Part shown: piece by piece, positions 13,301 through 24,741 of the stretch
Layout: each line of letters starts with the position of its first letter
How positions within the stretch are numbered: the stretch's first letter is position 1
Assembly: GCA_022818135.1 (NCBI GenBank)
Contig: JAFMSR010000010.1
Location: forward strand, 14,750,316 to 14,814,315
Length of the DNA stretch: 64,000 nucleotides
Reading direction: 5' to 3'
Source of the DNA: Saxidomus purpurata
Lineage: Eukaryota; Mollusca; Bivalvia; Venerida; Veneridae
Notes under the pieces: model-generated
Told to the model about the DNA's origin: nothing
Databases searched by the model: none
What the model saw: the letters and a program-made list of their open reading frames with translations, nothing else
Position numbers and translations under genes: made by a program

Positions 13301-16228
13301 ATGCTGTACTTGCACACACTGGTTAATAGAAACTTTAATACAAGGGTTACATCTTTTTTCTCATTTCATGATGGCCTGAAGAAAAAGAATTATTCATATA
13401 ATTATAGAAATCATTTGAAAAACAATAATTTATTAATTACTCATAAAAAGACAAAAACACTAACTCTTCCAAAATTTTGTGTTCTTCACCCAGTACTGGT
13501 TTAAGCATAATTATACATGTATATACCGTTTTACATAACCACAGGAAGTATCCAATGCCTGAATGTATTGTATAAATTGAAAAAAAAGAGTCATACATTT
13601 TTAGTAAATGCATGTATAATACTTGACCTCAAATATTTATCTCTTACCTTGATGACAGCAAGGAACTTTTGTCTTTGTGACCAGTGTAGATCATGATCAG
13701 CCGTTCAAGGGAGGTATCGAAGTGGCCACTTTACGTAGTGAGCTGTTTATTACAGGTGTGTTTAATAAAACAATGGCTGACTGGTATCATTGGCAACAAC
13801 AGTTGACAGACAATGTAATACCTGTTCAATTCTTGATCTACCACACACTTCAGTATCTTTTAATAGCTTCAGCAGATATATCTGAAATGCCACAAATATT
13901 CATATTTAATAACATTTTCATCTCTTAACTGCAATATATAACTTTACAGCATCATTTGGAACCACTGTATAACATATTAAACGTATCATCTTTTTATCAA
14001 CAACAAACAGATTATTTCATCACTTTGTAATTTTAAACACCAACAAACAAACATCATTTCATATCTGTTTGTACATCAAGAAATATAGATCATTTCATCA
14101 CTTTGCAATTTAAAACACAAACAAAGAAACATCATTTCATATGAACAAGAAACGTATATTATTTCATCAGTTTTAATTTTTAAACATCAACAAATGAACA
14201 TTGTTTCATATCTAACTGTAAATTAATTAATGAAACAAACAGCATTTCATCACTTTGTCTGTTTAAAAATCTACAAACATTCTTTCATATCTAAGTGTTT
14301 TATCTCATAAAACATACAACAATTCATAACTTTGACCGTAAGACTTCATTTCATCATCACTGACTTTTTTTTCTCAAATATATGAAACAGTCTCAATATT
14401 ATAACATCAGACTACAGCTTTTGAAAAGCAGTGGACAGTTTACATCTTTTACAAATAATTTCATTACTACCTTTTTTTTTTTAACCTTCAAATTGTTTTT
14501 CATTAGTTTATATCTAGGTTGTTTTCTACTTAATAAGGCATAGCAACTGTGGTTATACACAACTTAATAAAAACTATTTATTCTAACTATGTCACGAAAG
14601 GAGGAAATAAGGAGTGGAATATATTTAAGGTTGTGGCCTTATGACAAATAAGTGATTTTGAATAAAATCCTCATATTTAACTTAGGATTTATCTGCTTAA
14701 TCTACACAAATGTAAACAAGAGGGCCATGATGGCCCTTTATCGCTCACCCGAGTACAACTGCTTTTAACAAAGTTGCTAGAAATCATCGAAACAACCTTT
14801 CTGACAAATTTCCAGGATATTTGGGCTGAAAATGTTACCTCTAGAGTGTTAACAAGGTTTTTCCATATTTGGGCTCTGTGACCTAGTTTTTGACCCCAGA
14901 TGACCCATATTCGAACTTGAGCTAGAAATCATAGAAACAACCTTTCTGACAAATTTCCAGGATATTTGGGCTGAAAATGGTACCTCTAGAGTGTTAACAA
15001 GGTTTTTCCACATTTTGGCTCTGTGACCTAGTTTTTGACCCCAGATGACCCATATTCGAACTTGAGCTAGAAATCATCAAAACAACCTTTCTGACAAAAA
15101 TCAAGGATATCTGGGCTGAAAATGTAACATCTAGAGTGTTAACAAGGTTTTTCCATATTTGGGCTCTGTGACCTAGTTTTTGACCCCAGATGACCCATAT
15201 TGAAACTTGAGCTAGAAATCATCGAAACAACCTTTCTGACAAATTTCCAGGATATTTGGGCTGAAAATGGTACCTCTAGAGTGCTAACAAGGTTTTTCCA
15301 CATATGGGCTCTGTGACCTAGTTTTTGACCCCAGATGACCCATATTCGAACTTGAGCTAGAAATCATCGAAACAACCTTTCTGACAAATTTCCAGAATAT
15401 TTGGGCTGAAAATGGTACCGGGGGAAAAATTTCAATGCTCTAGACCTAGTGTTTACCCCACCCATAGGACTTGAGCTAAAAATCATCAAAACAACCTTTC
15501 ACACAGATATTTGGGCTCAAAATGTGACCTTAAGTTTTTACAAGTATTTTCCATATTTGGGCCTACCTAGGTTTTGACCCCAGGTGACCCATATTAAAAC
15601 TTGAGCTAGAAATCAACCAAACAACCTTTCTGACAAACAGGATATTTGGACTGAAACAGTAGCCTCTAGAGTGTTAACAAATTTTTCTATTTTTGGGTCA
15701 TGTGACCTATTTTTCCTCCGAGATGACCCATATTCAACTCGTCCGAGTAATTACTGGGCAAAATCCTGACCAATGTAACAACTAGAGTGTCAGTAGACAA
15801 GGTTTTTTCGTCAAAACTTTGAAAGTTAAGGGCTTTAACTAGGAATTTCTAAGTACAAATTTTCAGTTATCTTTTTTGCTACCGATTGTCAGATGGCCCA
15901 TAAGTTCTAACTTTAGGTTAGTCAACAAGGGAGCAAGAAGAATCTTACTGAGTTCTAAGTCAAAAGGGCCATAATTCAAATAAAATCCTTTGACAAAATT
16001 ACCTCCCATGTATTTGGGCTGAAAAATGGTATTCCAACTCACTAAGAGTGTTAGTCAAAAAGTGTTTAAAAACTTCCATATTCTTCAAAAAGGGCCTTAT
16101 TACCTACAGGTTACTTCTTGACCCCAGGGGGGTAATGACGTTACATGCATTAAATTTCAAACAATTCCAAAGGGTTAAGGCTAAGTGGATTTTACCCATA
16201 TTCAATGGGCATAACAACCTTTCTGACA

Positions 16229-16264
<36 letters not shown>

Positions 16265-19200
16265 GTGTAGGTTGATGGTAACAAATATTTCAGATACCTC
16301 CAAGGTTTTAAATTGAGTGGTACTGAAAAACTTAACAAGTAGACTCTAAGTAAAGGGCTAATTCTGTCAAGATCTTTCTATTTTTGTTAGAGGTCATGAT
16401 GGTAACCAAGTATGGTAAGTTTCAAACCATACCTCTAATACTTTTGATGGAGGTGACCCATAAAAGAACACTTCTGTCAAAAAGGGCCATTCGTCACCGA
16501 CAGAGTAATGTACTCTTGTCTTAGGGCATTATACAAGTATGCTAAGAAAGCCATAGTTTAATCTTTTGAAAAATTGAGGTGTACGAAAAAAATGTGACCA
16601 CTAGAGTGTTAACGAACTAAATGTGGACAGAGGATGGTGAGCTAAAAAGATCTCAAAATTATGCATTTTAGTTGTTTGGGCAAATGAAATAAACCATCGT
16701 TTTTTTTACCATTTTGTGCTGTAAACTGTAACACATCAACTTGTTCTTCAACATTTTTTACTTTTTAACAAGGGAGAAAATTTCATCAAGATTTAGAAGG
16801 TTAGCCATGGAAAAGAAATAAGTATTTCCGTCAGTTGAAAGTTCTATTTATCAAAGATTCTTAAAAAATCTTCTAAAATAATCTAGATTTCTTGACACAA
16901 CTGTTCACTCATAGTCTGTAAGAAATTTGGCAGTTTATAACTTAAACTGTTTCAGTGCAATATTAAATTTCTTAGACTTTTAAAGAACCATGACCACTTT
17001 TGGATGTAAGTCTTCATAATTCCAACCTAACAAAGTGATCACTGGCCTTTAAACTTTCCCCAAGCATTTGCTTTAAAACCAGTCATGTCCGTAATGCAAG
17101 ACCAAAAAACATTCACCCTAAAAAAAACCTACTTCTTTAAAAATAAGGAACAGAACAAAAAATTAACTAACAATGAATTTTCCATGAACATTACTTTTTA
17201 ACGATTCTCCTGCTACTCAATTCTGCCATGATAAAAAAAAATTCTTGGCGATAGTGCACGTCAGACTTTTTCAACTGTTTTAGCAATTACTTCTTGCTAA
17301 GGAGTTATAACTTTGAATTACATTTCACACAGTCCGATGTGCCGAAATCTTTTTTTTTCTTTTAAAGGAGCTATCATTTATTTTCAAAGCACAAGTTGAC
17401 TTCTTTTTATCGCAGTATCATGGCAAAGCAATACGGCCAGAAAACTTAATTTCCTGGCAAAGAAATAAAAAATAATTGTTCAGCAAGTCACCGCTATTGA
17501 TTAATGATATTTATCAGAACAACATTTCTAAACAAATTATTGTTTCTCTGTCTACCCCTACCTGTCACCCCTCTGTCTGCCTTCAGAACTGCCATGCCAA
17601 CCCAAACCCTCTGCTAAAGCTCAAGGTCAGGACAGAACTTTGAAACATATTAACATATACCTTTTCCTGGCATTTACCGCTGTACAGATCATTTAGGATG
17701 TTGTGACGGTGATGCAGCAGAAGAATTCGATAGTATTGTATGAATTCAATTTTGACCTTGGGTTTACAATATTACAATATGACTTCATACTGATGCTTCC
17801 AACATAGTTTGAAGAAAATCCAATAAGAAGTTGTCCTTATGAAGAGGGGATTTTGACAGATGGATTAACAGACAGGTGGTAAGGGAAAAACAATATACTA
17901 AGGTAGTCAAACATAAGTCTGTTACTGTGAACCTTGTCAAATTTTGTTTTAATACAACGATCATTGCTTCATAATATCATAGCAAAAATTATTTTGCCAA
18001 AAAATATGCTGAACAAGGGCCATAACTCTTCCAAATATTAAGTGGATTTTATTCGTTACCAAATTTGACAAGCCATTTTATACAGTATAAAACCCATCAA
18101 CAAGTTTCATTGTACTCCAATCATCTGAATATAAGATATTACACAGAAACCAATTTATTTGATAATGCTGACAACGACGACAAAGTAATTCCTATATATC
18201 ACCTTCCCTTCCATTGCAGGCGTGCAGCACAAAAAACACAAAATGAAATATTTCAATCAAGAACATTTGGTTCTTATAAGGCTTGTGTTAAAATCATGCA
18301 AAATAACTTCAAAAGGGAATTGCTCACAAAATGTTTTTGATATATTTACAATTTATCGAAGAAATTAATATGCCTACAATATTTTATAAATCATTTCAAT
18401 GTGTAAAACTGTAATATGTTACATGCAGCAATAATAAATGTTAGTGGCAAGAAATTGACAAGGGTTACATATTTCATCAAGTTCTCATGAATTTCCCTGT
18501 TTCCTCTTCAAAATGACTAATGTTATTGAATATCCTTTTAATGTTTACAGAACATTCCCGTTTCTCAGCAAAGATGTAGACTTTTATCTCAATTTGCATA
18601 CTGCTTAACCTTTCCCATATTGTACAAACTGAAAGTCAAATATCCCCATAATCATACCCAAACAATTTCTCTCTTATAGGCCCACATACTTTTATTTACA
18701 TTTAAGACATAAAAATATTCTTTCGAACGTACTCAACAAAACCAATATCCTGCGCTGAGAACAGAGTACATAGTATAATTACGATTTCAACAGGCCTTAA
18801 GCTTCCGCGTTTTCATTTATCAAAGACACAGATACCATAGAAATAAATGATAGGATTCTAGAACTCGTGTAGATCAAACGACGAAGAAACGAAATATATC
18901 GGTGACTCAAAAATGAGAAAAGACTTTCATAACCCATGCAGAAGAAGCCATACAGACTCGGCTAACATTTTATTAGATTCCAATGATATTCGTCAAAGTA
19001 ATTATGAAAAGCGAACCTAACCGGCCAACAACATTACAGAGTTTATATTTACTTAGTAATCTTAAGTCCGCAGAAAATATGACGATTGATCATTGATAAG
19101 CGAGCGGCCGGAGCTACTTATAGTTCTGGGATCAATACAATGATTTATATGGTATATTAATTTAAGTTTGTTCTATCTACGGCTTACCACATACAATACT

Positions 19201-19643
19201 TTTGATTGCTTAGGGCCTGACTGGAATAAACAACACCAAATTAGGTATAACATTACTGGAATTGAGTCAGGAACATTTTTTCTCCATTATAAATACCACG
19301 AAGACCTTTACAACTGGAATTAAAACTACAGAACTGCACTATATCACAATATTGCCGGCTCTTGCAGAAAATTTACATGCAAAAATGCTCCTATTCCTAT
19401 ATCTCTTGATTGCTTGCACAATTTATTTTCTGACAGCTGTCACTGTCAGTAATCTATTGAAAACATTCAATACAAACGCCAAATGAACTCACAAAGCTAC
19501 AGTTTGTGATAAAAAACAACAAAATCTCAGTTTCAAATCATTTTTCATATGATTCTGTGAAAACAACTGACCTGTTATATATCGGTCATAATCTCTTTTT
19601 TCAGCTCACCTGAGCAGCTTTGCTTAAAGTCAGCTTCCGCCAT
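6603..19643 (-). CDS. Unrecognised multi-exon gene A
   Basis: I infer this gene from canonical GT-AG sites, open frames and matching phases, read on the minus strand. The exons are 19610-19643, 17562-17610 (weak), 12750-12805, 11822-11865, 11745-11798, 11269-11400, 7250-7331, 6863-7034 and 6701-6789 (or running on to a stop at 6603). In each case the phase left by one exon is what the next needs. The best exons read like ordinary globular protein: KEKTFKLDEKLQVCFNRQ at 7.3 kb, GEFKDGLEQGEMFVSNHP at 11.3 kb and ALAVTIPSEVGASDVGVN at 6.9 kb. I recognise no family, signal peptide or catalytic motif. Further phase 0/0 exons could hide in the 3.9 kb intron 7332-11268. Short open exons do arise by chance and I chose them by eye, so the model is provisional. 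Confidence 0.4.
6863..7034 (-). CDS. Gene A, internal exon
   Basis: 172 nt. The acceptor is GGTCCCTTTAG and the donor ATCAG/GTAAAAG. It starts with two bases finishing a codon and reads FNGQHIKGENMPVTQNLNIF, then a hydrophobic run (LVLVPLWALAVTI), then PSEVGASDVGVNVLTAC, and leaves two bases over. The hydrophobic run is too short and isolated to call a membrane segment with confidence. Placing the acceptor 13 bases earlier would break phase with the 7250 exon. Confidence 0.5.
7250..7331 (-). CDS. Gene A, internal exon
   Basis: 82 nt. It has a strong acceptor (TATTTTCCCCCAG) and a strong donor (CAAA/GTGAGT). Only one frame is open: LMKGDAKEKTFKLDEKLQ then VCFNRQSIQ. The charged and hydrophobic mix is protein-like. 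It starts in phase 0 and ends with one extra base, matching the neighbouring exons. Confidence 0.55.
8826..8885 (-). mobile_element. TTAA-MITE fragment
   Basis: It has two tandem copies of CATGATCTGCACTG followed by GGTTGCAAAGGCAG. This is the reversed left half of the ~213-bp MITE with its inner hairpin partly duplicated. Confidence 0.5.
10236..10370 (+). repeat. (ATC)n microsatellite
   Basis: About 15 uninterrupted ATC units (about 10327-10369) follow some 90 bp of imperfect ATT/ATC repeats. Isoleucine-rich plus-strand ORFs here are produced by the repeat. Confidence 0.9.
10558..10730 (+). mobile_element. TTAA-MITE copy (ends eroded)
   Basis: The internal hairpin arms GTGTAGATCATGATCAG and GCAGATCATGATCTGCA are present, followed by the family's CAGTCAGTAAAT and GGGCACTCCTCT blocks. 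Neither terminal TTAA is intact. Confidence 0.6.
11269..11400 (-). CDS. Gene A, internal exon
   Basis: 132 nt, exactly 44 codons, phase 0 to 0. The acceptor is AGAAACACAG and the donor CATCCA/GTGAGTAG. It reads RKIVAISKTFSHFSWELLL, then NSFALFFGEFKDGLEQGEMF and VSNHP. It is the longest open exon of the model and its composition is protein-like. No family recognised. Confidence 0.5.
11745..11798 (-). CDS. Gene A, internal exon
   Basis: 54 nt, 18 codons, phase 0 to 0: AQPTMLQSKSHSFRIMNE. The donor is AATGAG/GTAAAT. The acceptor CATGCATTTAG is weak. Only phase 0 is open, and both neighbours match it. Confidence 0.4.
11822..11865 (-). CDS. Gene A, internal exon
   Basis: 44 nt: two bases plus 14 codons, IIVRLKTSEQNVSE. 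The acceptor is GATGAAAACAG and the donor GTGAG/GTATAT. It turns the phase-1 end of the 12750 exon into the phase-0 start needed by 11745-11798. The next intron is only 23 bp (11799-11821), below the usual lower limit in animals, so this or the next exon may be misplaced. Confidence 0.25.
12182..12393 (+). mobile_element. TTAA-MITE, full-length copy (212 bp)
   Basis: It is bounded by TTAA at both ends. The left end reads TTAACTCTTACCCTGCTGG. Inside are GTGTAGATCATGATC and GATCATGATCTGCACTG, which pair as a hairpin. No ORF. The TTAA target and CCCT-like termini suggest a piggyBac-mobilised MITE; that class is an inference. Confidence 0.75.
12750..12805 (-). CDS. Gene A, internal exon
   Basis: 56 nt: one base, then QTWRLDVNTSEDTGLPEA, then one base. 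The acceptor is GTTTGTACATAG and the donor GAAGCAG/GTGATG. An upstream acceptor at 12822/12823 would add LLFVHR in the same frame. A second possible donor (ACAG/GTTTGA) lies 18 nt downstream in the same phase. Confidence 0.45.
13050..13290. repeat. Degenerate tandem repeat, ~45-70 bp
   Basis: Three or four diverged units contain TTGTACATGCTTWGCTCTAT (about 13064, 13134, 13178) followed by a TGATTCTG block. Confidence 0.5.
13644..13712 (+). mobile_element. TTAA-MITE, truncated left half
   Basis: It contains TTGTGACCAGTGTAGATCATGATCAGCC, preceded by a worn TIR (CTTACCTTGATGACAGCAAGG). It stops abruptly after the first hairpin arm. Confidence 0.6.
14000..14360. repeat. Degenerate tandem repeat, ~70-83 bp
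   Basis: Repeated ATTTCATCACTTTG starts at 14014, 14092, 14161 and 14244, each followed by AAACA-rich sequence and CATTTCATAT. About five decayed units. Confidence 0.6.
14714..16646 (+). mobile_element. Helentron-like element, 145-bp core repeat
   Basis: The 5' end is ACAAGA, then the perfect hairpin GGGCCATGATGGCCC, then GCTCACC. The 3' end is GGTGAGCTAAAAA, so GCTCACC/GGTGAGC is a subterminal inverted repeat. The core holds about seven units. GCTAGAAATC recurs at 14921, 15066, 15211 and 15356, exactly 145 bp apart, and units decay to the right. A 31-base T run (16233-16263) lies in the tail. No ORF, so non-autonomous. The plan resembles Helentron-associated INEs and oyster pearl elements. 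It lies in an intron of gene A. Confidence 0.75.
16233..16263 (+). repeat. Poly-T run (31 T)
   Basis: An uninterrupted T homopolymer inside the 145-bp-repeat element. Its length is likely polymorphic and assembly-sensitive. Confidence 0.95.
17562..17610 (-). CDS. Gene A, possible second exon
   Basis: 49 nt with acceptor GAGCTTTAGCAG and donor GACAG/GTAGGG. In the phase required by its neighbours it reads GLGWHGSSEGRQRGD. A second frame is also open, and the plus strand here looks like a good acceptor tract, so the call is weak. Confidence 0.25.
17640..18070. repeat. Decayed Helentron-like core fragments
   Basis: GATGGATTAACAGACAGG (about 17859) and GAACAAGGGCCATAACTCTT (about 18011) are phrases also found in the core and tail of the other bivalve-type elements in this window. 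No ends can be found. Confidence 0.4.
19610..19643 (-). CDS. Gene A, possible first coding exon
   Basis: An ATG with G at +4 opens MAEADFKQSCS and reaches a strong donor (CTCAG/GTGAGC). It ends with one extra base, which fits the 17562 exon. CTCACCTGAGC is itself a common repeat word in such genomes, so the donor could belong to a repeat. Confidence 0.3.
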
Positions 19644-19744
19644 ATGTAGTTGCTAATAAAGGTGACTATGTAGAAAATGTACTTAACAAACCGTAATATT
19701 CTTAACCATTTTCTAACATTTCACCAAATCTATATGAAATATTA

Positions 19745-19945
19745 TTACCTCACAAGTTATTCTGCTTTTATGACCAGTCCAAATCATGATCAGCCTAGGT
19801 ATCCATTCAGTCTGATCATGATCTGCACTAGTCTCTGTTCAGTCGGTTAATTTACAGTGAACACCCCTCTGAGTAATAAATGTTACAATTTGAAAGATGG
19901 ACAGGTCTACTGTAGACATTTAGAAGGGTAAGGGTTTATATAATT
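19745..19945 (+). mobile_element. TTAA-MITE copy
   Basis: Both inner arms (AAATCATGATCAGCC and TCTGATCATGATCTGCAC) and the AGATGGACAGGTC block are present. The right end reads AGAAGGGTAAGGGTTTA, the best-preserved copy of the 3' inverted repeat. Confidence 0.7.
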
Positions 19946-20918
19946 ATGTGAATTTTAGTCAGTGTAATGCTGAAAACAGTTGTATCTTAAAAAATTTGCA
20001 GGGGTATTTCTATTTGTAAATGTATGTCGTAGAGATAATTGTGGGTTGGGCACAAAACTGTTCCATCTGCTTCTATTTTTGTATACAGGTAGACCCAATT
20101 TTAGGGTCAACCCTCATTAAAGAGACAATGGAAGCTGAATTAAGTCCTAATGAAACTTTAATTAATTCTGTAATACAAACAGAAGTAAAACTTTTTTCCC
20201 AACCGATTCAATTACTGGCAAATGTAATTATTTAATTTGATTCTAATGGACGCTATGCTCGGCAGTCCACGGTCCATACAATTAAAAAACGTGTACAACA
20301 GAATAATGCATACGTAATGTACATGGAAGTCGTATAAAAGATCTGAAATAGTAAAATGGAGGATGCATTATCTTAGAAAGTAATAGATTTTACATAAAAT
20401 AAAATCACAACAGCAAAAGAGAAAAAACTTTCGAGCATTTTCCAGAAACTGTGCATCTTTGCCTCGTAAACGTCTTTCAAAGAAGGAATTTCAATTTAAG
20501 TAAAAACTTTAATGTCAAAACTGTCCATTTATATTCTAGTCTTTACAACAAATTTCTATAAACTATTGTTATGCACTTGCAAGACTGAACAGTAAATTGC
20601 ATGATTCAAATCCATGCATAACCAATGACCATTTTTAGGTCAGACATTTTTAATGTAAGGTCACTGTGCACTAAAAGCTTATTTGACCGGGTCATTGGAA
20701 GACGTTCATTATTTTGATATAAATATCAATACTGCATTTCTTGACCAATTAGAACTGTCCAGTTGGCGATCAAAAGATCAAGAAATGATGCTGTAGCATC
20801 GCTTATTTTCTCTACAGGGTGTCGTCAAATGACGAAGATACGTCCAAATATGTCTGCAGTGCGAGTTCACAATGATTCTGATGCTCCGAAACAGCAATTA
20901 TTTTGACAGGCAGAAATG

Positions 20919-21155
20919 TCATAGTTTCGCAGATGGTATAACTCCGTCTTTTGTTGTGTTATAACTATGTATGCCTACAATGTTCCCCGTTTTAGCTACA
21001 TTCATGCATTTACAACCATCTGTCCCTATATTGAATGTTTTGTCTCTACAGTTTTTTCTATTAATCACCATTTTCACCATATAACAAATGGCTACATAAT
21101 CACCATCTGAAGACTGACATTCTCGCTCAAGCATGGCCGAGCAACATTGTCGCAA
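20919..21155 (-). CDS. Unrecognised 78-codon ORF, cysteine-rich
   Basis: An open frame whose better part starts at an internal Met and contains CKCMNVAKTG and NIGTDG, with seven cysteines in 78 residues. No signal peptide, spacing pattern or splice support was found. It may be a fragment of a decayed gene or chance. Confidence 0.15.
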   Translation of the reverse strand: MRQCCSAMLERECQSSDGDYVAICYMVKMVINRKNCRDKTFNIGTDGCKCMNVAKTGNIVGIHSYNTTKDGVIPSAKL

Positions 21156-21884
21156 TAGACCAAATTAATACCATTTATTAAACAGGCTTATAAAAAATGC
21201 TTTTTATTTTGCATTTTGTTCACTGAAACATGCACACAATTTAATTCGAAACATGCATGCTGCAGTTTTTTCCTTTTACTAGCTGCATTTTCCCCCATCT
21301 ATCTGCAGTGTGCAACAGAATGGTGTTTTTTTTTCACTTATGTTATAGCTTTCCATTTTTGTTTTAAATCTATCTTTCACTGTTATATATTTTTTTGTAT
21401 TTCTTTTTTAAAATCTAAAGAATATTTTTTACCACCAGCAATCCAACCAAGCTGTAAATGGAAACTAGTAATAAAATAACTATCTTTCTCCATGGTTAAA
21501 TGATTGTTTCTATAATACGTGGTGTTTTAAACATGGTAAATATCTGCAGACAGCACTTGTTTTGCAAGTGAGCTAAAACAAATTAGTATGAAAAAGTAAT
21601 GAAAAGAAGAAAGAAGCTTCAGTTCACATAAAGTAATAATGGATGAATGACGTATCTATTTTTAAAGACACAGATTTTCATGTAGATAAGCAATTGTGCA
21701 ATCATGTATCAGGATAGTTAATTAACATGCATGCTAGAAAAATAGAATCAAATGTCAAAGTCATTAATTGACTAAACTTTCTGCTAAATTTCTAAAAATT
21801 TACTTGTCCATCACTCGACTTGGATGCTACCATTAATTGTCCAAAGGCGTGACAAGTAAAAGTTTACTGACTGAATGACTAACA

Positions 21885-21950
21885 GCGTAGATCATGATCA
21901 GTCAGCTGTTTATGACCTGCACCGATCACAACTGCAGAAAGCTTGTACAC
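21885..21950 (+). mobile_element. TTAA-MITE fragment
   Basis: GCGTAGATCATGATCAGTCAG followed by TGACCTGCACCGATCACAA is the inner hairpin of the family with both outer parts lost. Confidence 0.5.
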
Positions 21951-21954
21951 TATT

Positions 21955-23170
21955 ACAACGTATAATGTAAAAGCTTACACAAGTTTGACTGTCCACATTT
22001 AATGAAAAGCTTAATAAAGGTTTGGCTCATTGTACCTAATGTTATACTTAACAAATGTTTGACTGCACACATATAGCGCAAAGTTTAACAAAAGTTCGCA
22101 AAGTTTAACAAAAGTTCGACTATAAACAATATAATGTAATGCTTAATAAATGTTTCACTGTAAATATAAAATGGATTATTTTTACTACTTAACTATCACA
22201 CATATGATATTTTAAAAGCTTAACAAAAGGTTTGACTATACACATATAATGCAAAATTCAAGTAAGGTTTGACTGTATATAAATAATGTAAAGCTTAATA
22301 AATGTTTCACTATGCACACTTAATGTAAATCTGAATAATGTCTGCACACATAATATGTCAAGCTTAATTAAGATGTGCACATATAATGTAAAGTTTACCA
22401 AAGGTTTGTATGTGCACATATAATGTAAAGTTTACCAAAGGTTTGTATGTGCACATATAATATAAAGTTTACCAAAGGTTTGTATGTGCACATATAATGT
22501 AAAGTTTACCAAAGGTTTGTATGTGCACATATAATGTAAAGTTTACCAAAGGTTTGTATGTGCACATTATAATGTAAAGTTTACCAAAGGTTTGTATGTG
22601 CACATATAATGTAAAGTTTACCAAAGGTTTGTATGTGCACATATAATGTAAAGTTTACCAAAGGTTTGTATGAGCACATATAATGTAAAGTTTACCAAAG
22701 GTTTGTATGTGCACATATAATGTAAAGTTTACCAAAGGTTTGTATGTGCACATATAATATAAAGTTTACCAAAGGTTTGTATGTGCACATATAAGCTTAA
22801 CAAAAGTTAGACTGCATACATAATGTAAGGTAAACAAAGGTTTGACAGAACATATATGATGTAAAAGCTTACCAAAGGATTGTTATGTACATATAATGTT
22901 AAGCTTTGACTGTACACATATAATGTAAAGCTTTACAAAAGTTTGACTGTACACATATCATGTAAAGTTTAACAAAGGTTTTACTGCACACAAATAATGT
23001 AAGGCATAACAAAGATTTTTGACTGCACACATATGATGTAAAACATAAAGGTTTACATAATATAAAAATTAGCAAAGGTTTAACTTATGCATATAATGTA
23101 AAGACTTAAAAAAATTTTGAATGTGCACATCATAATGTAAAACTTATCAAAGAGTTCAACTGTGTGCTCA
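21955..23170. repeat. 37-bp tandem array with decayed flanks
   Basis: The core (about 22370-22790) has about 11 nearly identical 37-bp units: ATGTGCACATATAATGTAAA plus GTTTACCAAAGGTTTGT. It is flanked on both sides by much older units (TTTGACTGTACACATATAATG-like) spreading over 1.2 kb, the pattern expected when a satellite re-expands from its centre. Confidence 0.9.
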
Positions 23171-23188
23171 TGTAACTTATATCTTATT

Positions 23189-23305
23189 GTATCATGGCTA
23201 CTGCATATTTGTATAGGAAAACACTGTACTGTATTTGTGATAATTTGCATTGTGTATGGGGGCGGAGCTTAGACCGTGCTCTATCTACAATAGAGAACAA
23301 TTTTC
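23189..23305 (+). repeat. Dispersed repeat, copy 2 (left half)
   Basis: It matches 441-540: TGGCTACTGC, TGCATTGTGTATGGGGGCGG and CTATCTACAATAGAGAAC. The 146-bp-repeat element lies immediately to its right. Confidence 0.55.
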
Positions 23306-23323
23306 AGATTTTTTTTTCAAAAA

Positions 23324-24500
23324 CAACTAGAGCTATCACTAAATGTGATTAATACCCCCAAAAGGATTGCTTTATAAACTGAAGAAGTTCGTAGTAACAG
23401 AATACCTTGCAAACAAACTAAAAAGAGATATTGTTCTTAGCAGTTCCTCTCATTGTGCTTGACCATTGTATGAAGTTGTATTGAATTCCAACTTGTAGTT
23501 TTCGAAAAATGCTCCTTACAGGGAAAAGTAACAAAGGGCAATAACCCTGTAATTAGTCAAGATGGAGTTATGGTTACTGTGCACTGCACTCCCTCTCACT
23601 GTGCTTGACCATTGTATGAAGTTGTATTGAATTCCAACCAGAAGTTTTCAAGTTATGCTCCGGACAAGGAAAAGTAACAAAGGGTAATAACTCTGTAATG
23701 AGTCAAGATGGAGTTATGGTTCCTGTGCACTGCACTTCCTCTAAATGTACTTGACCATTGTATGAGGTTGTACTGAATTCCAACTAGTAGTTTTCAAGTT
23801 ATGCTTCGGACAAGGAAAAGTAACAAAGGGCAATAACTCAGTAAATACTCAAGATAGAGTTATAGTTCTTGTACACTGCACTTCCTCTGAGTGTGCTTGA
23901 TCATTGTATGAAGTTGTATTGAATTCCAACTAGTAGTTTTCAAGTTATGCTTCGGACAAGGAAAAGTAACAAAGGGCAATAACCCTGTAATTAGTCAAGA
24001 TGGAGTTATAGTTCTTGTGCACTGCACTTCCTCTCAATGTGCTTGACCATTGTATGAAGTTGTATTGAATTCCAACCAGTAGTTTTCAAATTATGCTCCG
24101 GACAAGGAAAAGTAACAAAGGGCAATAACTCAGTAATTAGTCAAGATGGAGTTATAGTTCTTGTGCACTGCACTTCCTCTCAATGTGCTTGACCATTGTA
24201 TGACGTTGTATTGAATTCCAACTAGTAGTTTTCAAGTTATGCTCCGGACAAGGAAAAGTAACAAAGGGCAATAACTCTGTAATTAGTCAAGATGGAGTTA
24301 TAGTTCTTGTGCACTGCATTTCCTCTCAATGTGCTTGACCATTGTATGAAGTTGTATTGAATTCCAACTAGTAGTTTTCAAGTTATGCTCCGGACAAGGA
24401 AAATGCAACAGACCCGCCCGACCGAGCCCCAACCGACCGACCGACCAACCACCGGGTGACTCCTATATACCCCCTAAACTTCGTTTTGGGGGTATAAAAA
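23324..24500 (+). mobile_element. Helentron-like element, 146-bp core repeat, copy 1
   Basis: The 5' end is ACTAGAGCT, hairpin ATCACTAAATGTGAT, then AATACCCCCAAAA. The 3' end is TTTTGGGGGTATAAAAA. The core has about six units of 146 bp (CACTTCCTCT at 24025 and 24171). It is followed by a GACC-type microsatellite (about 24413-24450) and the phrase ACCGGGTGACTCCTATATAC. This order of tandem core, tetranucleotide repeat and short 3' tail is that of oyster pearl elements. No ORF. Confidence 0.8.
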
Positions 24501-24630
24501 CAAGCAACAATTGCCAAAGAAGAAAGATGTAGCTCTGTAAAATTGACTTAAACTTAAATGTTTAAGAGGAATGGAAGGGTGGACATACATATACACGAAC
24601 TCGAAACACGAGTCTCCTGAGCAGTTTATA

Positions 24631-24741
24631 TCATGCAGTTTTCATTTGTGAAAGCATGATGTCGTCCGCATCTAAAGGAACTTGTGAAAGAATGATATCG
24701 TCTAATTCTTCTAATTGACTGAATTCAAGTTCATTAGCCAT
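24631..24741 (-). CDS. Short acidic ORF, 36 residues, possible transposon N-terminus
   Basis: ATG in context ACAAAATGG opens MANELEFSQLEELDDIILSQ, then VPLDADDIMLSQMKTA and TGA. The motif DDIILSQ/DDIMLSQ is repeated. It sits between the two halves of the dispersed repeat (23189-23305 and 24972-25066), so it may be the start of that transposon's protein. This is an inference; the residues match nothing I can name. Confidence 0.35.
   Translation of the reverse strand: MANELEFSQLEELDDIILSQVPLDADDIMLSQMKTA

Noticed and set aside
22370..24500. CRISPR-like regular repeats
   Set aside because: Units are head-to-tail without unique spacers, and the host is an animal; these are satellite and Helentron-type tandem repeats.
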